40,316 nucleotides of DNA, from positions 1 to 40,316 of the forward strand of contig CAUJHO010000073.1 of the NCBI GenBank assembly GCA_963205025.1. The letters are read 5' to 3'. Shown here in pieces: positions 1 through 7,921 of this stretch; position 1 is the first letter of the stretch; each line of letters starts with the position of its first letter. Source of the DNA: Pseudomonadota bacterium. Lineage in GTDB: Bacteria; Pseudomonadota; Alphaproteobacteria; Caulobacterales; Caulobacteraceae. A program made the position numbers and the translations under genes. The notes under the pieces are model-generated. The model worked only from the letters and a program-made list of their open reading frames with translations, made no database searches and was not told where the DNA came from.

Positions 1-1616
1 GCCAGCCGTCAGATGTGATGGAAGGCCGGGTGACGGGGACCTATGCGGGGCCGGACAACTTCTACACGGTGGGGGCCACTGTCGCCGGTCCGATCGTCAC
101 CGGCCGGATCCAGGGCCGCCTGAGTGTCGGTGCCCAGGGCCGCGACGGCTTCATCGACAACACCCTGCTGGGCTATGATGATGCCAATCGTCTCGCCCAG
201 AGAACGGTCCGCGGTGCCCTGCGGTTCGACTTGCCGGCGGCGGCCGAACTGACGGTCAATGCCTATTATGACCGCGTCGAAGGCTCGGGCCCGCTTTACG
301 CCCTGACGACCGGACCGACGGTCTATTCCAACGATTCCCAGTACAATGTGCGTTCGACGCTGGACTTCGACTATTCCGGCCTCAACGGTCGACTGGTCGT
401 CCCGTTCGGCGATACCGAGATGACCGTCATCGTGGCCCATGATCGTCGTGACTCCGAAGGCGTCGGCGATTCCGACTTCCAACCGATCAGCCTGGCTCTA
501 GGGGCCAGCACGCAGGAGCTTCGCACCTCCACCGGCGAGGCACGCTTCGATACCCAGTGGACGGACAACATCTCGACCCTGATCGGGGTGTTTGCCTCGC
601 ATCAGACGTCCTTCGCCAGCTCGACCACGACCATCGTTCCGCTCGCCCTCAGCTCGACGGCGACCGCCGATACGGACATCGACCTGTACGCCGGCTTCGG
701 CACCCTGTTCTGGGACTTCGCACCGGGCTGGGAGCTGGCGCTGGGCCTCCGCTTCGACCACCAGACGGTTGAGTCAGTCGCGCACACGGGCTTCACCTCG
801 ACCTACGAGGCCGATGAATGGCAACCGCGTGTCACGCTGCGCCGGACCCTGGGCGACTCGATGATCTACGGTTCCATCGCCCGCGGCTTCCGCGGAGGTG
901 GCGCCAACGGCCCCGGCGCGCCGAATCCGCTGTGGGACGGCGACTCGGTGTGGACCTATGAGTTCGGCGGTCGCACGCGACTGGCCAGCGGTCGCGCCAT
1001 CCTCTCGGGGGCCGTCTTCTACAGCAACTACAGCGATGTCATCGGCCAGAACTCACTGGCCCCGTCGACCACCGGCGTCGGCTTTGTCGGCATCAATCTG
1101 AACTCCGGCGACGCCCGCTCGATCGGCCTGGAGGGAGAGTTCACGGCTTTCGTCACGGATGCCTGGACCGTGCGCGGAGGATTTGTCGTTCAGAACGCCC
1201 GCTTTACTGATACGACCCGCTATCAGACCACAACCGGTCGCACCCTGCCGAGCGACCGCTTCCCGTTCGAGCCGGACTGGACCGCCAATCTGCAGTCCGA
1301 CTACGTTGTTCCGTTCGGCGATGGAGAGCTGGTGTTCGCCGGCGGCATCTACGGCAAGGGAGATCGGCTCGGCTCGGGCCTGTCCAACACCTTCGCGCCG
1401 GAGCTGGAGGCCTACTGGCTGGCCAATGCCTCGGTGACCTGGCGCTACGACGGTCTTGAGGTCGCGGCGTTCGCCAACAACATCTTCGATACCGAGTACT
1501 ATGAATCCTACATCGACAGCTCGACGCTCACCGTCGCCGGCCTGCCGGCTCTGGGCAGCCTGGGCCTGATGGGCGACGGTCGACGCATCGGCATCCGGGT
1601 CGGCTACAGCTTCTAG
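1..1616 (+). CDS. TonB-dependent receptor, C-terminal part (5' end outside window)
   Basis: The frame is open to the left edge, so the gene begins outside the window. The visible 537 or so residues look like the beta-barrel of an outer-membrane TonB-dependent receptor. There are many alternating amphipathic strands with Tyr/Phe/Trp girdle residues, segments such as RFDHQTVES and IARGFRGGG typical of the barrel, the late FANNIFDTEYYES motif, and a terminal GYSF ending in phenylalanine as expected for BAM-dependent barrels. The TonB box and plug are not visible. Such receptors import ligands (siderophores, cobalamin, saccharides, other small molecules) with TonB-ExbBD energy. The substrate cannot be read from this part. 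A strong terminator follows, so the lactate genes downstream are probably transcribed separately, although a functional link is possible. Confidence 0.9.
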   Translation, partial: QPSDVMEGRVTGTYAGPDNFYTVGATVAGPIVTGRIQGRLSVGAQGRDGFIDNTLLGYDDANRLAQRTVRGALRFDLPAAAELTVNAYYDRVEGSGPLYALTTGPTVYSNDSQYNVRSTLDFDYSGLNGRLVVPFGDTEMTVIVAHDRRDSEGVGDSDFQPISLALGASTQELRTSTGEARFDTQWTDNISTLIGVFASHQTSFASSTTTIVPLALSSTATADTDIDLYAGFGTLFWDFAPGWELALGLRFDHQTVESVAHTGFTSTYEADEWQPRVTLRRTLGDSMIYGSIARGFRGGGANGPGAPNPLWDGDSVWTYEFGGRTRLASGRAILSGAVFYSNYSDVIGQNSLAPSTTGVGFVGINLNSGDARSIGLEGEFTAFVTDAWTVRGGFVVQNARFTDTTRYQTTTGRTLPSDRFPFEPDWTANLQSDYVVPFGDGELVFAGGIYGKGDRLGSGLSNTFAPELEAYWLANASVTWRYDGLEVAAFANNIFDTEYYESYIDSSTLTVAGLPALGSLGLMGDGRRIGIRVGYSF

Positions 1617-1743
1617 GCGCGGTCCGACAGGTCCGAGCCGGTTCTCGGATCGAACGCGCTTCCAGGAACGAAGGTGGAGCTCGGCTGCATTCTGGCGGCG
1701 CGAACCCTGCTTGAGACCCGTCTCTCATCCTGAAGCCTGACTT

Positions 1744-1779
1744 GAGCCCGCCGGCGGACACTGGCGGGCTCATTTTTTG
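1744..1779 (+). terminator. Rho-independent terminator after the TonB-dependent receptor
   Basis: A perfect 9-bp stem, GAGCCCGCC (1744-1752) with GGCGGGCTC (1763-1771), encloses a 10-base loop and is followed by ATTTTTTG. It lies about 130 bases after the receptor stop and 33 bases before the lldD start, so it separates the two transcription units. The lldD promoter, if there is one, must overlap or follow it. Confidence 0.85.
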
Positions 1780-1811
1780 AGCTAGGATGCCGACCTCAGA
1801 AGGAGTCGCCC

Positions 1812-2975
1812 ATGAGGATCGCAAGCGTCACCGACTATCGCGAGGCTGCGCGGCGGCGTCTTCCGACCTTTCTGTTCGAGTACATCGATGGCGGTGCCTA
1901 TGACGAGGTGACGCTGCGCAACAACGTCAAGGACCTGCAACAGGTCGCGCTGAGGCAGCGGGTGCTGCGCGACGTCTCCGAGCTTGATGTATCGACCCAG
2001 CTATTCGGAGACACGCTGGGGCTGCCGGTCGTCCTGGCACCGGTGGGCCTGACCGGCCTGTACGCCCGGCGCGGCGAGGTGCAGGCGGCCCGCGCCGCCC
2101 GGCGCCACGGCGTTCCCCAGTGCCTGTCGACCATGGCTGTCTGTTCGATCGAGGAGGTGGCCGGGGCGGTCTCGGCCCCCTGGTTCCAGCTCTACATGCT
2201 CAAGGACCGGGGCTTCATGCGCGAGATGCTGGCCCGGGCCTGGGCCGCGGGCAGCCGGGTACTGGTCTTTACCGTCGACCTGCCGGTTCCAGGGGCCCGG
2301 TATCGAGACATGCGCTCGGGTCTGATCCCGCAGCCGGGCCTGGGCGGCTCCCTGCGGCGGCTCGGCCAGCTGGCCTGCCGTCCGGAATGGGTCTGGGGCG
2401 TCGGAATAAATGGACGCCCCCATCAACTCGGCAATGTCGCCCCGGTGCTTGGCCGACAATCCGGGCTGGAGGATTTTCTCGGCTGGGTCAGCGGCAATTT
2501 TGACCCGTCGGTCACCTGGAAGGACCTGGATTTCATCCGCGCGGAATGGCCGGGCCCGATCGTCATCAAGGGCGTGCTCGACCCGGACGACGCCGTCGAG
2601 GCGGTGCGGGTCGGGGCCGAGGGCATCGTCGTATCCAATCACGGCGGACGGCAGCTGGATGGCGCGATTTCGTCAGCGCGGGCCCTGCCCCGCATTGCCG
2701 ATCGGGTGGGCAACGATCTGACGGTTCTGGTCGATGGCGGCGTCCGTTCGGGGCTGGATGTCGCCCGGATGCTGGCGCTCGGGGCGTCCGGGGTGATGCT
2801 GGGGCGGGCCTGGGTCTATGCCCTGGCCGCGCGGGGCGAAGCCGGGGTGGATCATGTGCTCAGTCTCATCACCGCCGAATTGAAGGTCGCCATGGCCCTG
2901 ACCGGCGTTTGTCGGGTGCAGGACTTCAACAGAGAGGCGCTTGAAAACAGGACGGACTCCCAACCTGTCATATAG
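1812..2975 (+). CDS. lldD: L-lactate dehydrogenase (FMN-dependent, quinone/cytochrome-linked)
   Basis: LldD oxidises L-lactate to pyruvate at the cytoplasmic membrane and passes electrons to the respiratory chain. The 387-residue protein resembles E. coli LldD along its whole length. Visible blocks are the N-terminal [13 protein letters not shown], the FMN-binding [22 protein letters not shown], the KGVLDPDDA strand, and the active-site [10 protein letters not shown] with the catalytic histidine at about residue 277. The C-terminal [16 protein letters not shown] is also typical. An AGGAG ribosome site lies seven bases before the ATG. It is the first gene of a lactate cluster with two regulators and a D-lactate dehydrogenase downstream. 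The stop codon falls inside the first of two 15-base repeats. No lactate permease gene is in the window. Confidence 0.94.
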   Translation: MRIASVTDYREAARRRLPTFLFEYIDGGAYDEVTLRNNVKDLQQVALRQRVLRDVSELDVSTQLFGDTLGLPVVLAPVGLTGLYARRGEVQAARAARRHGVPQCLSTMAVCSIEEVAGAVSAPWFQLYMLKDRGFMREMLARAWAAGSRVLVFTVDLPVPGARYRDMRSGLIPQPGLGGSLRRLGQLACRPEWVWGVGINGRPHQLGNVAPVLGRQSGLEDFLGWVSGNFDPSVTWKDLDFIRAEWPGPIVIKGVLDPDDAVEAVRVGAEGIVVSNHGGRQLDGAISSARALPRIADRVGNDLTVLVDGGVRSGLDVARMLALGASGVMLGRAWVYALAARGEAGVDHVLSLITAELKVAMALTGVCRVQDFNREALENRTDSQPVI

Positions 2976-3000
2976 GCTTGCTAAACCTGTAAGATAGGTT
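2962..3000 (+). promoter_or_regulatory. Tandem repeat operator candidate between lldD and the araC-type gene
   Basis: AACCTGTCATATAGG (2962-2976) recurs as AACCTGTAAGATAGG (2984-2998), with starts 22 bases apart, about two helical turns. Twelve of the 15 bases are identical. Each copy is also a weak dyad (CCT, seven bases, AGG), and the second extends to AACCT...AGGTT. The first copy contains the lldD stop codon. AraC-family activators often bind direct repeats spaced about two turns apart, whereas GntR/FCD proteins bind short dyads. Either neighbouring regulator could therefore use this site. Binding is inferred. Confidence 0.6.
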
Positions 3001-3063
3001 ATGGTCGCCACATCAGGGCAAAAGAGCCGTCGCGGCCGGCCCGATGAGGAAACGAGCCGTTCC

Positions 3064-3885
3064 ATGATCCAGATCGATGCCGGGTATCGGCTCCTGTCCC
3101 TCGCGGACGATTTGACCGCCTATGTCTGTCCCAGGGGCGATCTCGCCTGGATGGCGCAGGCGCGTGGCACCGACACCGCCCTGGTCTGGTGCCTGATGAC
3201 CTGGCCACCCGAAGGGCGAACTGGCCTGATTGCACGCTTGAGCCTCGTGCCGGCCGGCAGCGCCGCCGACTTCAGCGCCGGCGATGACGAGGGTGCCGCC
3301 GTGGGCCTGGCCTTCGCCATTTCCGGGGCGTTCGCCGCCCTGATCCGCCGCTGCGGAGACTATTACCTGCCCGAGTCCCTGACGCCGCTGATCTCGGCGG
3401 CGGTGCATCCGACCGTCACCGGACCGGGCCTCGCGCTTTATCGCAACGCCAAATGTCTGGAGCTGGTCAGCGAAATCTTTGCGCGGATCGAGGCCGATGA
3501 CCTGGTCCCCCAGGCCGCCGACGGCAAGCTGTCGCAGTCGGAGATGGAACGCCTGATCGAGGCGCGCGGCATCGTCACCACCCGCTATGACGAAAAGCTG
3601 ACCCTGGACATGATCAGCCGCGCCGTCGGGCTGAACCGGGCCAAGCTGACACAGGGTTTTCGGGAAGCCTTCGGTCAGTCGGTCGCCGACTGCCTGGCCG
3701 AGCGCCGCCTGATGAAGGCGGCGGAAGATCTGCGCACGACCAGCCGACCGGTCTCTACCATCGGCTATTCCGCCGGCTATCTGAACAATGCCTCGTTCGC
3801 GCGCGCCTTCTCCAAGCGCTTCGGCATCTGCCCGACCAACTACCGCCGCTCGGCGGGCTGGTTCCCCCTGCCTCTCGCCGCCTGA
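3064..3885 (+). CDS. AraC-family transcriptional regulator
   Basis: This is a DNA-binding regulator with a divergent N-terminal sensing region and a C-terminal AraC double helix-turn-helix. The first helix-turn-helix is LTLDMISRAVGLNRAKLTQGF. The second ends in the family signature, running through IGYSAGYLNNASFARAFSKRFG and closing with CPTNYRR. I place the start at the ATG at 3064 because GAGGA lies at 3046-3050. An in-frame ATG at 3001 would add 21 residues but abuts the repeat operator and has no clear ribosome site. That gives 273 residues. The position between lldD and a GntR-type gene suggests control of lactate or 2-hydroxyacid use, probably with autoregulation through the repeats. 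This role is inferred. Confidence 0.85.
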   Translation: MIQIDAGYRLLSLADDLTAYVCPRGDLAWMAQARGTDTALVWCLMTWPPEGRTGLIARLSLVPAGSAADFSAGDDEGAAVGLAFAISGAFAALIRRCGDYYLPESLTPLISAAVHPTVTGPGLALYRNAKCLELVSEIFARIEADDLVPQAADGKLSQSEMERLIEARGIVTTRYDEKLTLDMISRAVGLNRAKLTQGFREAFGQSVADCLAERRLMKAAEDLRTTSRPVSTIGYSAGYLNNASFARAFSKRFGICPTNYRRSAGWFPLPLAA

Positions 3886-3891
3886 GGAATC

Positions 3892-4632
3892 GTGCTGGAC
3901 ATTCCAACCCCGACGTTCGAACTACGGCTCATGACGTCGGAGCCCGATCCCGAAGAGTCGCGCGTCCAGTTTGTGATGCGCCAGGTCGCCGACCATATCG
4001 GTCGCGAGGGCCTGACGGTCGGTGACCAATTACCTAGCGAAACAAGGTTCGTGGAACTTCTGAGCGTCAGCCGCCCGGTCGTGCGCGAGGCCTTCGGTGC
4101 CCTGGCGGCGCTCAACATTATTGATGTGGGCAATGGCCGTCGCCCGCGCGTCAGCGCCATGAACGGCTCGGTCCTGGCCTCTTCGCTGGAACATGCGGTG
4201 CGGACCCAGCAGGTCTCCGTGCAGGAAGTCTGGGAAACCCGCCAGATCATCGAAACCCAGACCATTGCGCTCGCGGCGCTGCGGCGCTCGGATGATGAGG
4301 CCCGGCGGATTACAGACCTGGCGGCCGCCATGACCCGGGCCGAGCCGGGATCGGATGAGCTGATGGAATTGGACCTGAGCCTGCACAAGGCCATCGCCAA
4401 CGCCAGCCGCAACGGCGTCCTGTCACGGATCATCGCCTCATTCGAACCGATGCTGAAGACGACCATTCCGGTGGCCTGGTCGAAGGTCCAGGGTGAAGCC
4501 CACCACGCCATGATGCTGGAGCGTCACCAGGAGTTGGCAGAGACGATCCGGTTGCGTGATCCTGACGCGGCCAAGCGGGCCATGGACGCCCATTTCGACC
4601 GCGCCGTCGGGGCCAGTCTGCCCACCAGCTGA
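3892..4632 (+). CDS. GntR-family regulator, FadR/FCD subfamily (LldR-like)
   Basis: This 246-residue regulator has an N-terminal winged helix, with the conserved GDQLPSETRFVELLSVSRPVVREAFG-type core split across about residues 44-70. A C-terminal all-helical FCD ligand domain follows, containing the metal/ligand residues of the ELDLSLHKAIANAS region and the late ERHQELAETI and AMDAHFD motifs. FCD regulators respond to small carboxylates, and LldR, PdhR and GlcC belong to this group. Its position between lldD and a D-lactate dehydrogenase makes a lactate-responsive repressor likely. The start is a GTG placed six bases after the araC-type stop with GAGGA just upstream. An ATG at 3931 is an alternative. 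The gene is probably cotranscribed with the araC-type gene. Confidence 0.85.
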   Translation: MLDIPTPTFELRLMTSEPDPEESRVQFVMRQVADHIGREGLTVGDQLPSETRFVELLSVSRPVVREAFGALAALNIIDVGNGRRPRVSAMNGSVLASSLEHAVRTQQVSVQEVWETRQIIETQTIALAALRRSDDEARRITDLAAAMTRAEPGSDELMELDLSLHKAIANASRNGVLSRIIASFEPMLKTTIPVAWSKVQGEAHHAMMLERHQELAETIRLRDPDAAKRAMDAHFDRAVGASLPTS

Positions 4633-4725
4633 CGCGAGCTCTTTGCACAGTCTGTCAGCCGCGAGGCACACGGCTGAACGCCGCGCGAACCGCGCCTTGC
4701 TGTAATCTGCACTTGTCTCTGACCC

Positions 4726-6147
4726 ATGGACCCAGCCATGACCGCGCCCTCCGTGAATTCCCGCCAATCCGATCAGGTCCCGGACGCCATCGCCGAGCTC
4801 GGCGCGCGCTTTGGCGCGGCGCTCTCGACGGCCGAGGCCGTGCGCCGCAACCACGCGACGGTCGAGGGCTTCCACCCCTATCTGCCGGCCGATGCCGTGC
4901 TGATGGCCCGCTCGACCGAGGATGTGGTCGAGGCCGTCCAGATCTGCGCGCGGCATGGCTTTCCGGTTGTTCCCTATGGGGCCGGCTCCTCGATTGAGGG
5001 ACAGGTTCTGGCGTCAAAGGGCGGCCTCAGCCTCGACCTCTCGGAGATGAACCAAGTCTTGGAGATTAATGCCGGCGACCTCGATTGTCGGGTCCAGGCC
5101 GGCGTCACCCGCAAGCAGTTGAACGCCGCGATCAGGGACCAGGGCCTGTTCTTTCCGGTCGACCCGGGTGCCGACGCCACCATTGGCGGCATGGTCGCGA
5201 CCAATGCGTCGGGCACCACGACCATGCGCTACGGCGGAATGCGGGCCAATGTCCTGGGTCTGACGGTGGTGATGGCGGACGGCCGCGTCATCAGGACGGG
5301 GGGCCGCGCCCGAAAATCATCGGCGGGCTATGATCTGACCAATCTCTTCATCGGCTCGGAAGGCACCTTGGGGGTCGTCACCGAGATCCAGGTCCAGGTG
5401 CACGGGATACCGGAAGAGACGATCGCCGCAGTCTGCGCCTTCGAGACGCTGGAGGGGGCGGTCAATACCGTCATCGAGGCCGTCCAGTACGGCCTGCCGC
5501 TGGCGCGCATGGAGCTTCTGGACGAACTGTCGATGGCGGCCTTCAACGCCTATGGCCAGTCCGACTATGCGGTGGCCCCGACGCTGTTTCTGGAATTCCA
5601 GGGCCAGGGCGTGGCCATCGACGAACAGGCCCAGATCGTTGCCGAGCTGTGCGCCGGCAACGGCGGCGGCGAGTTTCGCTGGGCGCGGGCCCAGGAGGAA
5701 CGGGATGCGCTGTGGGATGCCCGGCACAAGGCCTATTTCGCGGCCCTGGCCCTGGCCCCAGGCAAGGTGGCTCTGGTCACGGACGTCTGTGTACCGGTCT
5801 CGCGGCTGGCCCAGGCGATTCTGGAAACGCGCCAGGACATCGATGCGTCGGGCGTCACCGGTCCGATCCTGGGCCATGTCGCCGACGGCAATTTCCACTG
5901 CATCCTTCTGGTCGACCGCGACGATCCGAATGAGGTCGCCGCCGCCAAGGGTCTCAGCAACCGGATGGTCAGCCGCGGCCTGGATATGGGCGGCACCTGT
6001 ACGGGCGAACACGGCATCGGCCTGGGCAAGCAGCAGCATCTGCTGCGCCAGCACGGCGAGGCTGTCGATGTCATGGTCGATATCAAGCGCGCCCTGGATC
6101 CTGCCGGCCTGATGAACCCCGGCAAGATCTTCGCCTCGGACACCTGA
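4726..6147 (+). CDS. FAD-binding D-lactate dehydrogenase (GlcD/DLD family)
   Basis: The protein is predicted to oxidise D-lactate, or a related D-2-hydroxyacid, to the 2-oxoacid using FAD, with electrons going to cytochrome c or quinone. The 473 residues show the FAD_binding_4 (PCMH) domain, with VVPYGAGSSIEGQV at about 83-96, DPGADATIGGMVATNASGT and the FIGSEGTLGVVTEI motif. The FAD-oxidase C-terminal domain follows, with GHVADGNFHC, GGTCTGEHGIGLGK (the metal/active-site histidine region) and the closing DPAGLMNPGKI. The family also includes glycolate oxidase subunit GlcD, but GlcE and GlcF partners are absent and lldD is nearby, which favours D-lactate. An ATG at 4738 is an alternative start. 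No strong ribosome site precedes either one. Confidence 0.87.
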   Translation: MDPAMTAPSVNSRQSDQVPDAIAELGARFGAALSTAEAVRRNHATVEGFHPYLPADAVLMARSTEDVVEAVQICARHGFPVVPYGAGSSIEGQVLASKGGLSLDLSEMNQVLEINAGDLDCRVQAGVTRKQLNAAIRDQGLFFPVDPGADATIGGMVATNASGTTTMRYGGMRANVLGLTVVMADGRVIRTGGRARKSSAGYDLTNLFIGSEGTLGVVTEIQVQVHGIPEETIAAVCAFETLEGAVNTVIEAVQYGLPLARMELLDELSMAAFNAYGQSDYAVAPTLFLEFQGQGVAIDEQAQIVAELCAGNGGGEFRWARAQEERDALWDARHKAYFAALALAPGKVALVTDVCVPVSRLAQAILETRQDIDASGVTGPILGHVADGNFHCILLVDRDDPNEVAAAKGLSNRMVSRGLDMGGTCTGEHGIGLGKQQHLLRQHGEAVDVMVDIKRALDPAGLMNPGKIFASDT

Positions 6148-6175
6148 TCGGCGTCAGCCGGTTGCTGGAAGGCGC

Positions 6176-6267
6176 TGGCGGAGACGGAGGGATTCGAACC
6201 CTCGGTACCGGTTACCCGGTACGACGATTTAGCAAACCGTTGCCTTCAGCCACTCGGCCACGTCTCC
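6176..6267 (-). tRNA. tRNA-Ser (anticodon GCU)
   Basis: On the minus strand the sequence folds as a class II tRNA. The acceptor GGAGACG pairs with CGTCTCC, with a G discriminator and encoded CCA (6176-6178). The D arm contains GCCGAGTGGCTGAAGGC. The anticodon stem-loop is ACGGT-TTGCTAA-ATCGT, with anticodon GCT at 6231-6233. The long variable arm GTACCGG-GTAA-CCGGTAC is typical of serine tRNAs, and the T arm has GGTTCGAATCC. It decodes AGC and AGU. It lies between the lactate cluster and the holdfast locus on the opposite strand, so its promoter must lie in the leader of hfsE. Confidence 0.97.
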
Positions 6268-6345
6268 AGCAGGCGGGTGACCTACCGGGCGCGGACCGGT
6301 TCCGCAAGTGCCAGATGCGCTCGCATTAACGGGATTTGCACAGCC

Positions 6346-7917
6346 ATGGGTCACATTGCGCCCATGCCGACCTCAGCTCGCGCCCTTCGACCTGACGACC
6401 CCGCTCGCACCCAGGGGCTTGACGCCGCAGGCCTGCAGGCCCTGGCGGCTGCCGCCGTCGCCGCTCAGGATCCGCGCAATCGCCGCGGGCCCTTCCGTCC
6501 CGAAAAGCTGGTCACCAGCCGGACCCGTCAGGCCGAACGCCTGTCCTCCTTCTATTTTCGCGGCATTGATGCCGCCGCCCTGATCGGCCTGACCCTGGCG
6601 ATCGGATGGATGTCGGGCGCGGCGCTGATGACGCTTCCGTTCGCGGCGGTGCTGCCGCTGGGCATAGCTCTTGCCGTGTCGCTGGCGGGGCTGCGCATCA
6701 TGCGGCTCTACGGCTTCGGGCGCGGCGAACGGCTGGACCTACACCTGATCCGCGTGGCGACCGCCATGGGCCTGGGCGGACTGATCGGCAGCGCGGCGGC
6801 GATGCTGACCGGCCAATCAGCGCAACTGTCGGCCCTGCTCGAATGGGGACTGGCTGCGACCCTTCTGACCGGCGTCCTGCACGCCGTGTGGTGGGGCATC
6901 GTCAACCAGTGGCGCGCCGAGGGGCGTCTGACCCCGTCCGTCGCCATCGTCGGGGCCACCAAACACGCCGAACGGCTGATCGCCGACGCGCTTCGCCGGC
7001 GCGATATCAACGTCCTGGGCATCTTTGACGACCGCCTGGCGCGGTCGCCTGATGCCGTGGTCGGGGTGCCGGTCCTGGGGGACCTGGACGCGCTGATAGG
7101 CCACCGGTTGACGCCGTACCTTGATCACATCGTTGTCGCGGTCGATCCTTCGGCGCGCGCGCGGGTCAGTCAGATCACTCAGCGCCTGGCCGCCCTTCCC
7201 AACGCAGTTTCACTCGTGGTGGATCAGGAGGGCGAAGCCGCACGCGACGTTTCCCTGGCAAGGCTGGCCAAGTCTCCCCTGGCCTCCATCGACGGCGCTC
7301 GCGATCCCGACAAGGCCGCCTTCGCCAAGCGGCTTCAGGACCTGATCATTGGCGGCCTGATGCTGGTGGGCCTCGCGCCGCTGCTGGCGTTGATCGCCCT
7401 GGGCATCAAGCTGGATAGCCCCGGCCCGGTCTTCTTCCGCCAGCGCCGGCACGGCTTCAACAATGAGGAAATCCGGGTCTGGAAATTCCGCTCGATGCGC
7501 CACGAGGCCGCCGACGCCACCGCCGCGCGCCAGGTCACGGCCGATGACGACCGTATCACCCGTTTCGGCAAGTTCCTTCGCAAGACCAGCCTGGATGAGC
7601 TGCCTCAGTTGTTCAATGTCATCCAGGGCGAAATGTCCCTGGTCGGCCCGCGTCCGCACGCCATCGGCATGAAGACCGGCGAAACCGAATCCGCCCGGCT
7701 GGTTGCCGAATACGCCCACCGTCACCGGATGAAGCCCGGCATGACGGGGTGGGCCGCCATCAACGGGTCGCGCGGCCCCCTGCATTCTGCGGGGGATGTG
7801 AAACGCCGGGTGCAGCTCGACATCGACTATATCGAGCGCCAGTCGTTCTGGCTGGACCTGTGGATCATTCTGGTGACCGCGCCCGTCCTGCTGGGCGACC
7901 GGTCGTCGGTTCGCTAG
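6346..7917 (+). CDS. hfsE: Polyprenyl glycosylphosphotransferase, holdfast initiating enzyme HfsE
   Basis: HfsE-type enzymes transfer a sugar-1-phosphate to undecaprenyl phosphate at the inner membrane, the first step of holdfast polysaccharide synthesis. The protein has several N-terminal membrane helices (about residues 65-180), a Rossmann-like CoA-binding region (VAIVGATKHAERLIADAL), then the bacterial sugar transferase domain from about 326. Its motifs include SPGPVFFRQRRHGFN, VWKFRSMR, KTSLDELPQLFNV, GEMSLVGPRPH and KPGMTGWAAINGSRG. I use the ATG at 6346. An upstream in-frame GTG at 6277 would add 23 low-quality residues and overlap the likely tRNA promoter. An ATG at 6364 is also possible. 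The hfsF, hfsG and hfsH genes follow with minimal gaps. The hfs assignment rests on family plus gene context. Confidence 0.88.
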   Translation: MGHIAPMPTSARALRPDDPARTQGLDAAGLQALAAAAVAAQDPRNRRGPFRPEKLVTSRTRQAERLSSFYFRGIDAAALIGLTLAIGWMSGAALMTLPFAAVLPLGIALAVSLAGLRIMRLYGFGRGERLDLHLIRVATAMGLGGLIGSAAAMLTGQSAQLSALLEWGLAATLLTGVLHAVWWGIVNQWRAEGRLTPSVAIVGATKHAERLIADALRRRDINVLGIFDDRLARSPDAVVGVPVLGDLDALIGHRLTPYLDHIVVAVDPSARARVSQITQRLAALPNAVSLVVDQEGEAARDVSLARLAKSPLASIDGARDPDKAAFAKRLQDLIIGGLMLVGLAPLLALIALGIKLDSPGPVFFRQRRHGFNNEEIRVWKFRSMRHEAADATAARQVTADDDRITRFGKFLRKTSLDELPQLFNVIQGEMSLVGPRPHAIGMKTGETESARLVAEYAHRHRMKPGMTGWAAINGSRGPLHSAGDVKRRVQLDIDYIERQSFWLDLWIILVTAPVLLGDRSSVR

Positions 7918-7921
7918 CCCG

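Noticed and set aside
4655-4677. Inverted repeat TCAGCCG...CGGCTGA between the gntR-type gene and the D-lactate dehydrogenase as a terminator
   Set aside because: No T-run follows and the stem is only seven pairs. It might be an operator, but nothing supports that.
6176-6267. tRNA-Ser as a prophage or island attachment site
   Set aside because: There is no integrase, no duplicated tRNA 3' end, and the adjacent genes are chromosomal housekeeping or lineage-specific surface genes.
6277-6345. Upstream GTG start for hfsE giving 23 extra residues
   Set aside because: There is no ribosome site, the composition is poor, and it conflicts with the likely promoter of the minus-strand tRNA.
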